In this document: piece after piece, positions 8,680 through 19,333 of the stretch
Numbering within the stretch: the stretch's first letter is position 1
Layout of the letters: each line of letters opens with the position of its first letter
IMG/VR virus record: IMGVR_UViG_3300021961_000002
Location: 1-60,295 of that record
Reading direction: 5' to 3' (one strand)
Source: a virus
DNA length: 60,295 nt
The notes under the pieces: generated by a model
Told to the model about the DNA's origin: nothing
Seen by the model: the letters and a program-made list of their open reading frames with translations, nothing else
Databases searched by the model: none
Program-made: the position numbers and the translations under genes

Positions 8680-10818
8680 ATGGGTTACGGACTGATAGGA
8701 TTCAACACTCCGGCACAGGTGGCCGAGTCGTATGGGTACAACAAGCAGCGCATTGCTGCGGCTGTGCAGGCTGGCGTTATAGACCCAACCGTTGGGCTTA
8801 TGGCTGGTATGCTAATAGATAAAGCCCGCAGTGCGGCAGCGGAAGAACAAGCTCCGCAAACCACCGTGGCGCAGGATATTATGGCTCCTGTTGCACCAGC
8901 TATGCCCCCTATGCCTGGGGCGATTCCGCAGCAGGGAGTGTCGCCGGTAGCTTCGGCTGCTCCCCCTCAAGCAGTGGCGGCTCCGATGTCGGCCCCTGCT
9001 GCACCTACCGCGCAACCTGTAATGAGAGCCGCAGCCGGTGGGTTAGCTGAACTTTCCGTACCTGACTACATGTTCGATGAAAACGCTTACCGTGGGGGTG
9101 GTATCGTTGCGTTTTCAGGAGGAGGAGGCCCAACGTCTTCCACCGCTACCGTATCACGCGGTCTGTATGATGGCGCGTATGACGACATTAGGTACCTTAT
9201 GCAGAAACATAATGTACCAGAGCATATTGCTATCGGGATTATAGCAAATGTCCATAGGGAGAGTTCAGGAAACCCCAGAGAAGTAGGAGATAGCGGACAG
9301 GCGTATGGGCTGTTCCAATACCATCCTGACAGGCAAGCGAAGTTTGAGCCAATGTTTGGGAAGCCTATACAAGACTCTACTCGCACAGAACAACTTGATT
9401 TTATGATGGATGAGATACAGAACGATCCATATGAGCGCGGATACAAGAAAACTTGGGATATGCTTTTAGAGACTGAAACGCCAGCAGAAGCTGCCGGTAT
9501 ATTTGCGCTCGGATATGAGCGCCCTGACAACAAGGAAGTTGAAGCAACCCTTCGCTCGAACCTAGCAAGGGCCTACCAACCTCCGGTTATTTCTGGTGAT
9601 CAGGGCTCCACACTTCCTGAACGGCGCGGTGCGGACATGTCTCCTACCCCCGGTGTAACGGGAGGCCCTCCTATGGTTATTTCTGGTGATCAGGGCTCCA
9701 CACTTCCTGAACGGCCCGGTACGGACATGTCTCCTATCCCCGGTGTAACGGGAGGTCCTCCTATAAGTATTAGCAGACTTAGAGATCAGTTGGCTCCTAG
9801 TCTGACGTTAGAGCAACTCATACCTTTCGGCCAAGGAGAAGCGTCTCCTATAGACGCAGGGCATGATTTTAGAGCGCGGGCTCAGGGGCTTGTTAACGCC
9901 CCAACATATTTTGATGCTTACGAAGGGGAAAGAACTCCTGAAGCGCTTATGGACGTAGCCGCACAGTGGAAGCCTTATGCTTCTGGAGACCCACTATACG
10001 ATTTAACTGGCGAGGAACTAAGTTTCGCTAGACAGCAAGAACGCAGGTTTACAGAAGCCGCACAAGCAGAAGCGCTTAGAAATCTCCCTAGACAGTCTTT
10101 CAGTGATATATTTATGCCTGATTATTTCCGCCGCCCTTCTGACTTAGCTGCTAAACAGGAGCGTGAGGAGCAAGTAAGGGCTATAGAAGAAACATATTCT
10201 TTACCTTCCACAGCCCCAGCAGCTCCTTACAACATGGGGCCGACTAATTCAGAGGGGCTTCCTGGTTTTCCAATGAGTCTCCCAAAAGAGGAATCAAGGG
10301 CTACAGAAGTGCCTCCGCCCGCGTCTAAAAAGGGCTTATCTAATTTCGAACAAGCTTTGCTACTTGGGGAAGTCGGTAGAAAAATAGGCGAAGAAGGGTT
10401 TACGGGACTATCTGCTGGGGCTGCATCAGCGGCTGAAGCTATAGCCTCTTCGCGAGAAGCAGAAGCAACTCAAGCCTATAGAGAGGAAGCCTTAGAGGCC
10501 CAGACACCTACAGTTCTCCGTATAGCCGACAGGCTTAAAGGTACAGCAGGGTACGAGGGTTTAAGTGAGGGCGATTTGGTGGCGGTGGCGGCGGGTATTG
10601 CTAACCCCGGAACACGGGAAAACGCTATTCTCCGCGAGTATAATAACCTACTAACAAGGCAAGCAGACTTTCTGAACAAGGACCCAGAATTACAGGGCCT
10701 GACGAACTCCCAGCTTCTCGATATGGCGCGGCGAACAGTTGGTAGTGTGTATGGTTCGGGCTTTGAAACAGGTGGAGGTGCCATACCCTTCGACAGGTCT
10801 GGAAATCGGATACAATGA
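8680..10818 (+). CDS. Virion protein with phage tail lysozyme-like domain
   Basis: 712 residues. The N-terminal 60 residues (FNTPAQVAESYGYNKQ... then TVGLMAGMLIDKAR) match a motif I recognise at the start of many phage ejection proteins. About residues 165-300 fit a tail lysozyme-like domain: HNVPEHIAIGIIANVHRESSG, then GDSGQAYGLFQYHPDR, with Glu in HRESSG as the probable catalytic residue. A Pro-rich linker follows that contains two copies of a 30-residue unit. The rest is helical. It probably opens peptidoglycan during genome delivery, distinct from the lysis lysozyme at 57.4 kb. Confidence 0.7.
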   Translation: MGYGLIGFNTPAQVAESYGYNKQRIAAAVQAGVIDPTVGLMAGMLIDKARSAAAEEQAPQTTVAQDIMAPVAPAMPPMPGAIPQQGVSPVASAAPPQAVAAPMSAPAAPTAQPVMRAAAGGLAELSVPDYMFDENAYRGGGIVAFSGGGGPTSSTATVSRGLYDGAYDDIRYLMQKHNVPEHIAIGIIANVHRESSGNPREVGDSGQAYGLFQYHPDRQAKFEPMFGKPIQDSTRTEQLDFMMDEIQNDPYERGYKKTWDMLLETETPAEAAGIFALGYERPDNKEVEATLRSNLARAYQPPVISGDQGSTLPERRGADMSPTPGVTGGPPMVISGDQGSTLPERPGTDMSPIPGVTGGPPISISRLRDQLAPSLTLEQLIPFGQGEASPIDAGHDFRARAQGLVNAPTYFDAYEGERTPEALMDVAAQWKPYASGDPLYDLTGEELSFARQQERRFTEAAQAEALRNLPRQSFSDIFMPDYFRRPSDLAAKQEREEQVRAIEETYSLPSTAPAAPYNMGPTNSEGLPGFPMSLPKEESRATEVPPPASKKGLSNFEQALLLGEVGRKIGEEGFTGLSAGAASAAEAIASSREAEATQAYREEALEAQTPTVLRIADRLKGTAGYEGLSEGDLVAVAAGIANPGTRENAILREYNNLLTRQADFLNKDPELQGLTNSQLLDMARRTVGSVYGSGFETGGGAIPFDRSGNRIQ
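9585..9764 (+). repeat. 90-bp direct repeat, two near-identical copies
   Basis: Units beginning ggttatttctggtgatcagg at 9585 and 9675 repeat in frame with few substitutions, duplicating a 30-residue Pro/Gly-rich linker of the lysozyme-domain virion protein. Confidence 0.85.
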
Positions 10819-13800
10819 GAAGAGCGCAGCTCTTTGACGGAACCATTCTTGAGTTCCCTGATGATACCCCCGACGCTGTAATAAACAGAGTCGCTAAAGA
10901 ACAAACTTTAGCGAGGCAACAAACTCAGCAACTGGCTGAACAAGACCCGGAACGGAGTATGTTTGATGTTCCACTAGCGGCAGCTAGAGGTGCGACTTCA
11001 GGCGCTAAGTTTCTTACAGACGTGTTCGGTGCTGAGAATGTGGTATCCCAAGGTCTGGGCAACATTGATGAATGGCTAGCTAGTTTGCAGTCGGCTGGGG
11101 TGCGTCAAGACGAAGCCGAAATTGCTCGTATAATGCAAGCCGCAGAAGATCAAGGTATTGGTGCGCAGCTACGAGCTGCATGGGAAGCACTTACAGTAGC
11201 TCCTGTCACTACGGTAGCCCAGGTTTTAGGTACAGCGCTACCGACAATAGCAGGTGGATACGTTGGCGGAGCCGCTAAATTAGGTGCTGCCGGTGTGCGG
11301 GCTATACAAACGGGTATCGGTGCTGGGATGGGTGCTGGTATCATAAAAAGTGATATATACGGCACCGTTAGACAAGAGCTTTTAGATGCTGGCGTTGATG
11401 CAGAAGCGGCGGAGGGAGCAGCTAGAGAAGCCCAATCATATACAGGTGGTAATTTAGATTTAATAGCCGGTGGGGCTTTTCTTGGCGGTATCGCCGGTCG
11501 GTTTGGTATAGAGCCTGCACTAGCTCGTACCGTAGAGCAAAACGTAGCGCGTAAACTACTGGGGCGTTTTGCGCGGGGGGCTGCAGAAGAAGCGCTGCCT
11601 GAAGCAGCACAAGCGGGGCAGGAACAACTCGCTCAGAATATTGCCCTTCAAAGAGAGGGTTTTGACGTACCAACATGGCGCGGTGTTGCAGGGCAGGCTG
11701 CATTTGAAGGGCTTGCCGGGGCGGGTATTGGTGCAGGTGTAGGGGCTATAAGGCCGGGGCGCGTAGAGGAACCCCCACCGGAGCCGATGCCGGAGCCAGA
11801 GCCGGAACCGACACAAGAGGAAATACGGCGGCTAACATATAGCGGGGACTTAGACCCAAATACGATATATGCTTCGGAGTCAGAGGACAGCGCGAGAGCT
11901 AGAGAGCGCGTAGCAGGGGTTGATGAATACCTTGCTGCTGTAAATGAACCGCCTATTACCCCCGCAGAATTTAGAAACATACCTCCTGATCTGCTTGCAG
12001 CGGACGGTACTGCCGATGGCGTTGCTGCGTTTGTCCTGACACGTAGGAAGAGCGGGGCGAGAGCATCAGACGTAGGAGCACCAGACGTAACAGCACCGAG
12101 CCCTTCCCCGGAGGAGGCTCTTTACGAAGGTCTTACGGGGAATGCACCGCCAGTAGGCCGCCCGCGTCCGCCACCTAAGAAAGCACCTGCTGCTTGGACG
12201 GAAGAAGATGAAACCGCTCTTAGAGAGGCCAGAACTCTAAGAGATACAAACATAGAGGCCCAAGGTAGAGCTGAGTCTGAGGAAGCGTACCAAAACCGCT
12301 TTATGGCTCAAGAAGAAGCCCAGCGTAGTGCTAGAGAAACCGTTACAGAGTTAGAAGCTCGTAAGGAAGCCGCAGCAGCCGCAGCCGCCAGACCATCTAC
12401 GTTAGACTTGCAGCCGTCACAAGCAAGACCAAGAGCGCGTGTGCGCGGGCAAACTATAGAGCAAGAGTTTTCTACGTATATTAAAGCGCTGGGCGGCATA
12501 CGTATAACTAGGGACCCTTCAGGTCGCCTTACTCCAGAAGGCCAAGAACTGCAGGCTCTTAAAGATAAGACCAAGAAACAGGGTGTGCTACGACCGAAGT
12601 CAGATAAGGGTATGTCTCCCGAGGATGCTCTCCGCCGACTGAAGGATGATAGGTGGTTATCGGAAGACGCCGACCTCGATGACATGTATGACCTTATAGA
12701 TAGGTCCCTCAATGTCGAAGAAGGAGTGTACCACCCCGAAAGCTTCAAGGTTGCCGAGGGGGATAGGGGGCGTGGGCTCATACCAGAGGGAGAAGTTGAT
12801 AGGGACTTGGACGAAGTTCTGGCTACGCTGCCAGAAACAGAGCGGGCTGTTACCCCGGCAGAGAGAGCCACACTTCGCACTAAATATGTAGAGCGTGGCT
12901 ACGACGCGGAAAGCGCCGTAGCTGAAATGTTAGAAGCACGGGGGCGGGCGGAAGAAACAGTAGCGGAAAGAAAGCCCACTGCAGAGGCTCCTACACCTGC
13001 GGCCCCTGCAGCTACACCCACACCTGCAGCTACACCCGCACCTGCAGCTACACCCACACCCGCACCTGCAGCTACACCCACACCTGAAGCTCCACCCACA
13101 CTCGACGCTGCTGCAAACGAGCTAGCTGCTGCGCGTAACATAGCAAGCAACCTAGGCATTAAAAACGCCAACAGTATGGATAGGGAGCAACTCAATAACG
13201 CTATAAAAAACGCTAGAAGAAAAATAGATAGTAAAAATGAAGCGGCGCAAAAGTCTCAAGAAACGGATTATAAAGCGGTAGTAAATGCCGGTGGTGCGGG
13301 GCTGGGAAGAGGCACAAGAAAATACCGCAACTCTGCATCGGCGCTTCCGTTCTTCCAAAGTATTTTAGGGGGGATGAAGTCCCCTACGCTAAGGGCAGTT
13401 CTATACTCCCTTACAACAAGCGACATAGTGCGGTGGTTTAGAGGCAAACTACGAGACATAACGGTAGTTGATACGTTTATGAAGCGTATGGACAGCACTC
13501 GTAATAGGCTACTTAAAGAAATCGCAGCCGTGAGTCCGGACTGGGCTTCGTTGATTAGAACAGCTAAGAAGGATGCAGACGCTTTAACAGACCTTCTATA
13601 CGACGCCACCATAAATAATATCGACCCTGAAGTTCGTGTGGTAAACCCTACGGCTACCGAACGGCGTGTGTATGCGCAGTACGACAACCTAGCTAAAAAT
13701 GCAAAAGCGCTAGCTATATTCAAAAGTGTTAAGGAGCAAATGAATAGCGCTATCGACAAGCGTATAAAGCATATGCAAGACACTCTTAGAGCAGGTGGGT

Positions 13801-16163
13801 TTGACCAAGCGCAAATAAAGGCGGCTACTGAGTTTCTAGAAATAATTAAAAAAGAACGAACTAGACTAAAGTTCTATTTCCCGCTGATGCGTTTTGGCCG
13901 CTACTGGGTTAGCTACAATAAGGGGAAAGACTTAGAGTTCCGTATGTTTGAGTCGTGGGCTGAGCGCGAAAGGTTTATGAAGTGGCGTACAGCGGAGGCT
14001 AAAGCTAACAACGAAGTCTTAGAAGAAACTGGGCGAGGGGACGACCCCAGCCAGTTGAGAGACTTGTTTGGTACCAATGTAGTCGATCAGAACTCGGCTA
14101 TAGCTAAAGTTATGAAGGTACTAAACGCCTCGGGTAGAAACCCGAATATAGATGAGCTTAAGGCGGATGTATTCCAGCTATACTTACAAACATTACCAGA
14201 CGGTGATCTTAGAAAGCACCTTAAGCCAAGAAAAAATGTGCGGGGTTATAGCACTGACGCGCTTAGGACTTTTGTGTCTCATCAGGTGAGCGTCTCAAAT
14301 AATCTAGCTGCTCTTGAATACAAGTCCAAAGTCAGGGGTCACATACAGGGTATGTACGACCAGATAAGGGAGGAGTATGCCGGGACACCGGATATGGAGA
14401 AACTTCTCATAGTCGCAGGAGAAATGGCGGCTAGGGTAGAAAGAGCTTTCAGTCCTGCCGAGCTAGATGGTGTTGAGCAGTTTTTTGATAAGTTCGCTCG
14501 CTGGGGGAACCAGGCATCATTCTATTACTTCCTAACTTCTGCAAGGACTGCGTTGATACAGTTAACGCAGGTCCCCATTGTGACGGCCCCTTTGCTGGCT
14601 AGAGAGTTTAAGATTTCTACAGCGCAGGCTAACGCTCTGCTGGCTAAACGAGTGTCTGGGAAGCTATACGATCTAGAGACGCACCTGCGTAGAGTGCCTA
14701 AAGAACTTAGAAAGGCTATAGAGGCTGCTTATAAAGAAGGAGACGATACGGGGGCGTTCGATACGGGGTACATATCCGATCTTACATATATGAAGCGAAC
14801 CCCCTCTACGACATCTGAGTCTAGCTCATACGAGCGGTTAGGTAGGGGCGCTCAGTTTGCGCTTAAAGTTCTTCGAAGCGGGTTTCAGTACACCGAAAGC
14901 AGCTCGAGAAAACTCGCGTATATGACTGCCTTTGAACTTGCGTATAAGCGTCTAATAGACAGGGGGGTGGACGCCGATACCGCTCAGGTACAAGCTCAAG
15001 ACACTGCGGAATCTGTAATGCTTGAGTCCTTGTTTGATTATAGGCAGTGGAATAAGCCCAGACTTATGACTGCTACAGGGGCCAAGCTGGGTACGCAATT
15101 CTTGACGTACCCGTTACAGATGTATTCGTTGCTTGCACGTAACTTTTATAACCAACTAAAACGGTCTGGGTTATCTAAAGAAGAACGTAGAGCCGCCCGT
15201 AGTACGCTGGCCGGTGTTTTGCTGACGACTGGGCTGTTCGGTGGTGTAACTGCTTTGCCGCTCTTCAGTGTAGCCCTAGGCGTGCTGGATATGCTAAGCG
15301 CTGCTACTGAGGATGATGACGACCCAAGAGACCCGCTCAACCATCGTAGTTGGGAGCTTTGGTTCCGTAACGAGTGGCTCCCCCAAACCTTCGGTACAGG
15401 TAGCGGCATAGCTAGAACCTTTGGTCTCGGCGAAGATCAGAGTCGGTTGTTGGAACGAGCGGTTTTATATGGGCCTGTGTCGGCCATAACAGGGCTCGAT
15501 ATTTCTTCGTCCGTGTCGCTGGATAACATCTTCTTTGGTCGGTTTGACGCAGGTTCAATGGATAAAGAAGGTCTGGAAAACTTAGTATACGCAAATGCAC
15601 TTGGGCCTTTCGGGGGTATGCTGGCTAATTGGACTACCGCTGCTTCGGACTTTAGCGACGGGGAATACCTGAGAGGATTTGAAAACATACTGCCTTCCGC
15701 CCTTAAACAACCGCTACGCGCCTATAGATACGGAACCGAGGGCAACCTGACCCGTCGGGGGGATACGGTGCGGAGCCGTGAGTTCTACACTGTTGGGCGG
15801 CTAGCAACCCAAGTCCTAGGCTTTACTCCGACAGAAGTAAAAGAGAAGTACGATGTCGATGAGTTGGTATACACCATTATAGAAGAAGCAAATAGCCGTA
15901 AATATGACGCTCTGGACGCAATAAACAAAGCGCTCGAAGATTACGGGCAGGACAGCCCAGAGTTCGACAGAGCTATACAGGAAGCCCGTGCGTATTCACA
16001 GGCCAACCCTAACGACCCTATAACCTACGAGAGTATACAGACTTCTGTTAACGGGCGGATAAGAAACCGTGTTCTGGCAGAGATGGGCGGCGGCAGGTAC
16101 CAAACCCCGCGATGGTTGCCCCGTACAATGGCTGAGACAGACCGCTACAAAGAAAGAAAATAA
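10815..16163 (+). CDS. Giant ejection/polyvalent-like internal virion protein
   Basis: 1782 residues, the largest gene, joined to the previous one by ATGA. Residues 5-30 (QLFDGTILEFPDDTPDAVI) form the EFPDxTP-type tag common at the N-terminus of phage injected proteins. A Gly/Ala-rich hydrophobic segment lies near 125-190. A low-complexity Glu/Pro region and a Pro-Ala-Thr repeat linker (near 725-765) separate it from a well-structured C-terminal half (about 850-1780). That half is helical and contains conserved-looking blocks such as FYYFLTSARTALIQLTQVP and YPLQMYSLLARNFYNQLKR. It probably enters the cell with the DNA. Similarity to large polyvalent proteins is a guess; I see no certain catalytic motif. 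Confidence 0.6.
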   Translation: MRRAQLFDGTILEFPDDTPDAVINRVAKEQTLARQQTQQLAEQDPERSMFDVPLAAARGATSGAKFLTDVFGAENVVSQGLGNIDEWLASLQSAGVRQDEAEIARIMQAAEDQGIGAQLRAAWEALTVAPVTTVAQVLGTALPTIAGGYVGGAAKLGAAGVRAIQTGIGAGMGAGIIKSDIYGTVRQELLDAGVDAEAAEGAAREAQSYTGGNLDLIAGGAFLGGIAGRFGIEPALARTVEQNVARKLLGRFARGAAEEALPEAAQAGQEQLAQNIALQREGFDVPTWRGVAGQAAFEGLAGAGIGAGVGAIRPGRVEEPPPEPMPEPEPEPTQEEIRRLTYSGDLDPNTIYASESEDSARARERVAGVDEYLAAVNEPPITPAEFRNIPPDLLAADGTADGVAAFVLTRRKSGARASDVGAPDVTAPSPSPEEALYEGLTGNAPPVGRPRPPPKKAPAAWTEEDETALREARTLRDTNIEAQGRAESEEAYQNRFMAQEEAQRSARETVTELEARKEAAAAAAARPSTLDLQPSQARPRARVRGQTIEQEFSTYIKALGGIRITRDPSGRLTPEGQELQALKDKTKKQGVLRPKSDKGMSPEDALRRLKDDRWLSEDADLDDMYDLIDRSLNVEEGVYHPESFKVAEGDRGRGLIPEGEVDRDLDEVLATLPETERAVTPAERATLRTKYVERGYDAESAVAEMLEARGRAEETVAERKPTAEAPTPAAPAATPTPAATPAPAATPTPAPAATPTPEAPPTLDAAANELAAARNIASNLGIKNANSMDREQLNNAIKNARRKIDSKNEAAQKSQETDYKAVVNAGGAGLGRGTRKYRNSASALPFFQSILGGMKSPTLRAVLYSLTTSDIVRWFRGKLRDITVVDTFMKRMDSTRNRLLKEIAAVSPDWASLIRTAKKDADALTDLLYDATINNIDPEVRVVNPTATERRVYAQYDNLAKNAKALAIFKSVKEQMNSAIDKRIKHMQDTLRAGGFDQAQIKAATEFLEIIKKERTRLKFYFPLMRFGRYWVSYNKGKDLEFRMFESWAERERFMKWRTAEAKANNEVLEETGRGDDPSQLRDLFGTNVVDQNSAIAKVMKVLNASGRNPNIDELKADVFQLYLQTLPDGDLRKHLKPRKNVRGYSTDALRTFVSHQVSVSNNLAALEYKSKVRGHIQGMYDQIREEYAGTPDMEKLLIVAGEMAARVERAFSPAELDGVEQFFDKFARWGNQASFYYFLTSARTALIQLTQVPIVTAPLLAREFKISTAQANALLAKRVSGKLYDLETHLRRVPKELRKAIEAAYKEGDDTGAFDTGYISDLTYMKRTPSTTSESSSYERLGRGAQFALKVLRSGFQYTESSSRKLAYMTAFELAYKRLIDRGVDADTAQVQAQDTAESVMLESLFDYRQWNKPRLMTATGAKLGTQFLTYPLQMYSLLARNFYNQLKRSGLSKEERRAARSTLAGVLLTTGLFGGVTALPLFSVALGVLDMLSAATEDDDDPRDPLNHRSWELWFRNEWLPQTFGTGSGIARTFGLGEDQSRLLERAVLYGPVSAITGLDISSSVSLDNIFFGRFDAGSMDKEGLENLVYANALGPFGGMLANWTTAASDFSDGEYLRGFENILPSALKQPLRAYRYGTEGNLTRRGDTVRSREFYTVGRLATQVLGFTPTEVKEKYDVDELVYTIIEEANSRKYDALDAINKALEDYGQDSPEFDRAIQEARAYSQANPNDPITYESIQTSVNGRIRNRVLAEMGGGRYQTPRWLPRTMAETDRYKERK

Positions 16164-16187
16164 GCCCCCCCACCGGGGTGGGGGGCC
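16164..16187 (-). terminator. Hairpin at the convergence of both arms
   Basis: A C-run, A, C / G, T, G-run hairpin (about 8 bp, loop CGGG) is followed on the minus strand by a T-rich stretch (ttattttctttcttt). It lies right after the last minus-strand gene (stop at 16192) and right after the stop of the last plus-strand gene, so it can end leftward transcription and possibly oppose rightward read-through. Confidence 0.7.
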
Positions 16188-16191
16188 ACAG

Positions 16192-16386
16192 TTATATACG
16201 CCAAGCTCGTATACCTTTAACGCCGTGCTCTATGACTGCCTTTACAAACATAGTGAGTCCTCTTTCACTTGCTTCCTTGGACACCCGTTGTGTAGCGGAG
16301 TCTTGATCTAAGCAAGGTATGAAAAAAGATTCTCCTAGCTTTAGAGCACGCCACTTCAGGCGGTACTTAATTCCCTCCACCAGCAT
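16192..16386 (-). CDS. Small conserved phage protein of unknown function
   Basis: 64 residues, overlapping the end of the primase-helicase gene by about 20 bases. The sequence keeps a pattern familiar from many small phage proteins: LKLGESFFIPC near the start and a C-terminal GVKGIRAWRI. The compact length, the position directly before a terminator and the overlap with the upstream stop support a real last gene of the leftward operon. Function unknown. The exact start could lie a few codons downstream. Confidence 0.6.
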   Translation of the reverse strand: MLVEGIKYRLKWRALKLGESFFIPCLDQDSATQRVSKEASERGLTMFVKAVIEHGVKGIRAWRI

Positions 16387-19324
16387 CTGCTACTTTCTCA
16401 TCCGCTAGCGTTTCTGGGTCTGGGCGGACACCATCAAAATACGAAGACTTCATATCCAACACTAAACATTTAGACAGCACAGAGGGGCCGTCCATCCCCT
16501 TGCCCATATGCTTACTGAAGTCCCTCGCTAACAACACTCCCTGCCGCTTAAGCTCTGCAAGAGTATCTTTGTAATTGATCTGTCTAGAGGAGCAGAACCT
16601 TTTGAACTCTCCCGTAGCCACAAACAACTTAAATGTGTCAGGCTCATACCGTAGGAACAACGGGCCTTTAGGTTCGCGAAGCGGCGGGTTGGACATATTG
16701 TGCCTCGCGTTAACCGTACCGTCCACGATCAGGAGGTTCTGAATGTGTCGGTTTATGTAGTCTCCGACTGTTCCAGCGCAAGACATGATGGGGGGAGTAA
16801 CTTCATCTCTCAGTTCTGATACCTGAGACTTCAGCCACTTCATAATAGGAGCGAAATCCCAGTCAATAAGCTCCAACTTTTTAGCAATAAGCCCACCGAC
16901 GAGGTTACAAGCGAAGACATCGGACCAAAACCGTTCACGGGGCGTTAACTCAAGGTGCTTGTCTATGTACGCCTGAGTCCGTTTTAGTTCTTCTTTTATG
17001 CTCTCCACGTTGTCTACTAAGTACTGGATGTACACCGGCCCAGCCAGACCGTAATTCTCCATGAGCTGATGGTCAAACATTTCCTTACCGAGGTCGCGGT
17101 CTATGGCGGTGTTCATCTCGATCTTAGCTTCGATTATCCGCATCTTCTCGCCGTCCGGATCGCTTTTTGCCGTAGACAGCTTTTCATAGAAGGAGGCGTT
17201 TGAACTGCACAGGGTTATGGATTGCCACCTCGTGTTGTTATCACGCAGCTTGTTAGCCCCGTTAGTCATCCGGTCTTTACCAACCCCCTGGGAGGCTGCG
17301 TAGGCAAGCGAAGAAAATTCTTCCGCCGACATATTCGTAATTTCATCCAGTGCATTATGCAGGTGGTTGTTTACACCAAACTTAAAAATAGTAGCGTTGA
17401 GTGTGTCGTCTTTAGAACTACACAAGTCTTTCGGTGCGCCATACACGCTATTAGCCATGTGCAGAATGGTGGTCTTGCCCGTACCTGACCGGGGATGGAT
17501 TAAGTTGATGAGCGCCCCGCTGTGCCCCGTAAACTTAAATAGTGGGGAGCCAAAAGCTGTAAGCATCCCAAACGCCGCCGCTTCCATACCGGAGCGGCCA
17601 TAAAGCTTTGCTACTTCTTTCCACTTGTCCAAAGAGCCCTTCTCGTGGATAAAAGCCGCCCTGGCTTCTGTGGAGGAAGACGGTGGGCTATGGAACACCC
17701 CGTCTTTTGTATATTCCTTATCACCCAGTACAAACTTAGTGTCACTATCCATCCATCCAAATTGCAGTCTCATTTTTTCGGCCTCCTGTTGCCATTGTAG
17801 TGCGCTCAATGACGCAGATAAGTATCTAAATAATCGCTCAAACTCTTTCTTCATCCCGCAAACTACTCCCTGTTCAGCTAGTGAAGTCCGGAGTTTATCT
17901 ATGTTCGCTAAACTAGAGTTGGGCAGTATGAAAGTTCGAACACCGTCTTTTGGTAAATGCAGTCGCATAACAACTACTTCTTTATCCACGGGGTCAAACA
18001 TCCGTTTCACTATGTATAGGTCGTGTGCGTAGACCTCGACTACATCGCCGTCTTCGGTCTCCATGTATATGCCGCCACCCGCACCTCTAACGTACCCTGT
18101 CGGCATCTTAGGGATGAAGTTCTTAGCCACCCAATCTACTGGTATGTCTACAGAGTCTTTCTTAACTTCTTCCGGCTCGTCGTCCGGTTCGTCGCAACGA
18201 AGTATTTTGTGCTGGTCTGGGTCCGCAGCTATTACCCGTTTAGCGAGAGCAATAGGGGAGCCAACTTTATTTTTATAGGGGCACCCTTTGCATCCCCCCG
18301 GATTGTCTGCCTCGAACGTAGCGCAGCGATGCGGCTCCTTAGTGGACGCAGCAATTTTTTCGGTCTCTACTGGATTATAGTCTTTATAACCCTTTGACAG
18401 CGTGTGGATCGCAGTGTCTCTGTCTTCACACTGGGTTGCTATGGATAGGGCGTGCCACCACTGGTTATAAGTTAGTGACTCCCTATTTAGGAACGCCTCC
18501 TTTATTTGCCTACAGCCTGCGTCCTTCAAGCTGCGCTGCATGAGCCCTTTGAAGCTATGGGCTATGGACTCTTGCTGCTTCTTAAACAGGGGGCTTTCAA
18601 CCCTCCTACGAGCGTGCTTATCCTCCTTAGCTTCCTGCTTCTTTATTTTTTTCTGCTTAACCTCTACAGCAACGTCTAAATCTATGCCTAATAAGTCTGC
18701 AAGTTCCTGCGCCGTAATAGGATTTACTTCTTCCTTTAGTACGGTAACCGGAAGCGGGGTCTCCCCTTTATAGTTTAGACTGTTCGGAACACGAAGTATT
18801 CGCGCGGTTTCAAAAACCGCTCTATCGACGTAGAACTGCTGCACCCTGCAGATTTCTGCCAGTTTGTCGGCAATAGTTTCCCATAAAGTTGGCCCTATTG
18901 CTTCTTCTAATATCCAGTAGGCGTGTATGCCGCGCCCAGAGTTAACTATGACTGGTACGGGGAGCCCAACTAATTCACAGAACTCTTCCAGAGCTTCTAG
19001 GGCGGCATCTTGGGTTAAGTAGCCTTGAGGTACACCAGTCTTTGGGTCGGGCGTGCCTTTGTCAGGGCCGCAGTCTACGTCTACCCAGAAGGATTTTAAC
19101 GCTGCTACGTTATCTTTACGTCTATTTTCACCAGACTTGTACTTAGCAACGCCAAAGAACACGTTACGCTTTTGCGCTACAAATCTAGCTATAACCTCGG
19201 CGGCTTCCTCGCGGGTCTGTACTAACTTCTGACTAGTGCTCTGCGTCCCATCACCACTAATACCCACAATGGCAAACCAGCCTTCTTCGGGCTGTACTGC
19301 CTGTAGTAGATCAAATGAGGACAT
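16367..19324 (-). CDS. Replicative primase-helicase (AEP-like primase + DUF927-type helicase)
   Basis: 985 residues. About 55-200 look like an archaeo-eukaryotic/RepB-type primase: FWVDVD (Asp82, Asp84) and SGRGIHAYW (129-137). About 250-360 is a PriCT-like helical region with a CGxxC-type cluster (Cys334, Cys345, Cys348) that may bind zinc. From about 395 a DUF927-type helicase module follows, with Walker A PRSGTGKTT at 611-619 and a Walker B-like NALDEIT. This would prime and unwind phage DNA next to the family A polymerase. A hairpin lies just before the start. The domain order is typical of phage replication proteins. Confidence 0.8.
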   Translation of the reverse strand: MSSFDLLQAVQPEEGWFAIVGISGDGTQSTSQKLVQTREEAAEVIARFVAQKRNVFFGVAKYKSGENRRKDNVAALKSFWVDVDCGPDKGTPDPKTGVPQGYLTQDAALEALEEFCELVGLPVPVIVNSGRGIHAYWILEEAIGPTLWETIADKLAEICRVQQFYVDRAVFETARILRVPNSLNYKGETPLPVTVLKEEVNPITAQELADLLGIDLDVAVEVKQKKIKKQEAKEDKHARRRVESPLFKKQQESIAHSFKGLMQRSLKDAGCRQIKEAFLNRESLTYNQWWHALSIATQCEDRDTAIHTLSKGYKDYNPVETEKIAASTKEPHRCATFEADNPGGCKGCPYKNKVGSPIALAKRVIAADPDQHKILRCDEPDDEPEEVKKDSVDIPVDWVAKNFIPKMPTGYVRGAGGGIYMETEDGDVVEVYAHDLYIVKRMFDPVDKEVVVMRLHLPKDGVRTFILPNSSLANIDKLRTSLAEQGVVCGMKKEFERLFRYLSASLSALQWQQEAEKMRLQFGWMDSDTKFVLGDKEYTKDGVFHSPPSSSTEARAAFIHEKGSLDKWKEVAKLYGRSGMEAAAFGMLTAFGSPLFKFTGHSGALINLIHPRSGTGKTTILHMANSVYGAPKDLCSSKDDTLNATIFKFGVNNHLHNALDEITNMSAEEFSSLAYAASQGVGKDRMTNGANKLRDNNTRWQSITLCSSNASFYEKLSTAKSDPDGEKMRIIEAKIEMNTAIDRDLGKEMFDHQLMENYGLAGPVYIQYLVDNVESIKEELKRTQAYIDKHLELTPRERFWSDVFACNLVGGLIAKKLELIDWDFAPIMKWLKSQVSELRDEVTPPIMSCAGTVGDYINRHIQNLLIVDGTVNARHNMSNPPLREPKGPLFLRYEPDTFKLFVATGEFKRFCSSRQINYKDTLAELKRQGVLLARDFSKHMGKGMDGPSVLSKCLVLDMKSSYFDGVRPDPETLADEKVADAGGGN

Positions 19325-19333
19325 GTGTACCCC

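Noticed and set aside
12308-12880. 190-residue minus-strand gene inside the giant protein gene
   Set aside because: Ser/Arg-rich low-complexity product, no RBS, antisense to a well-coded gene.
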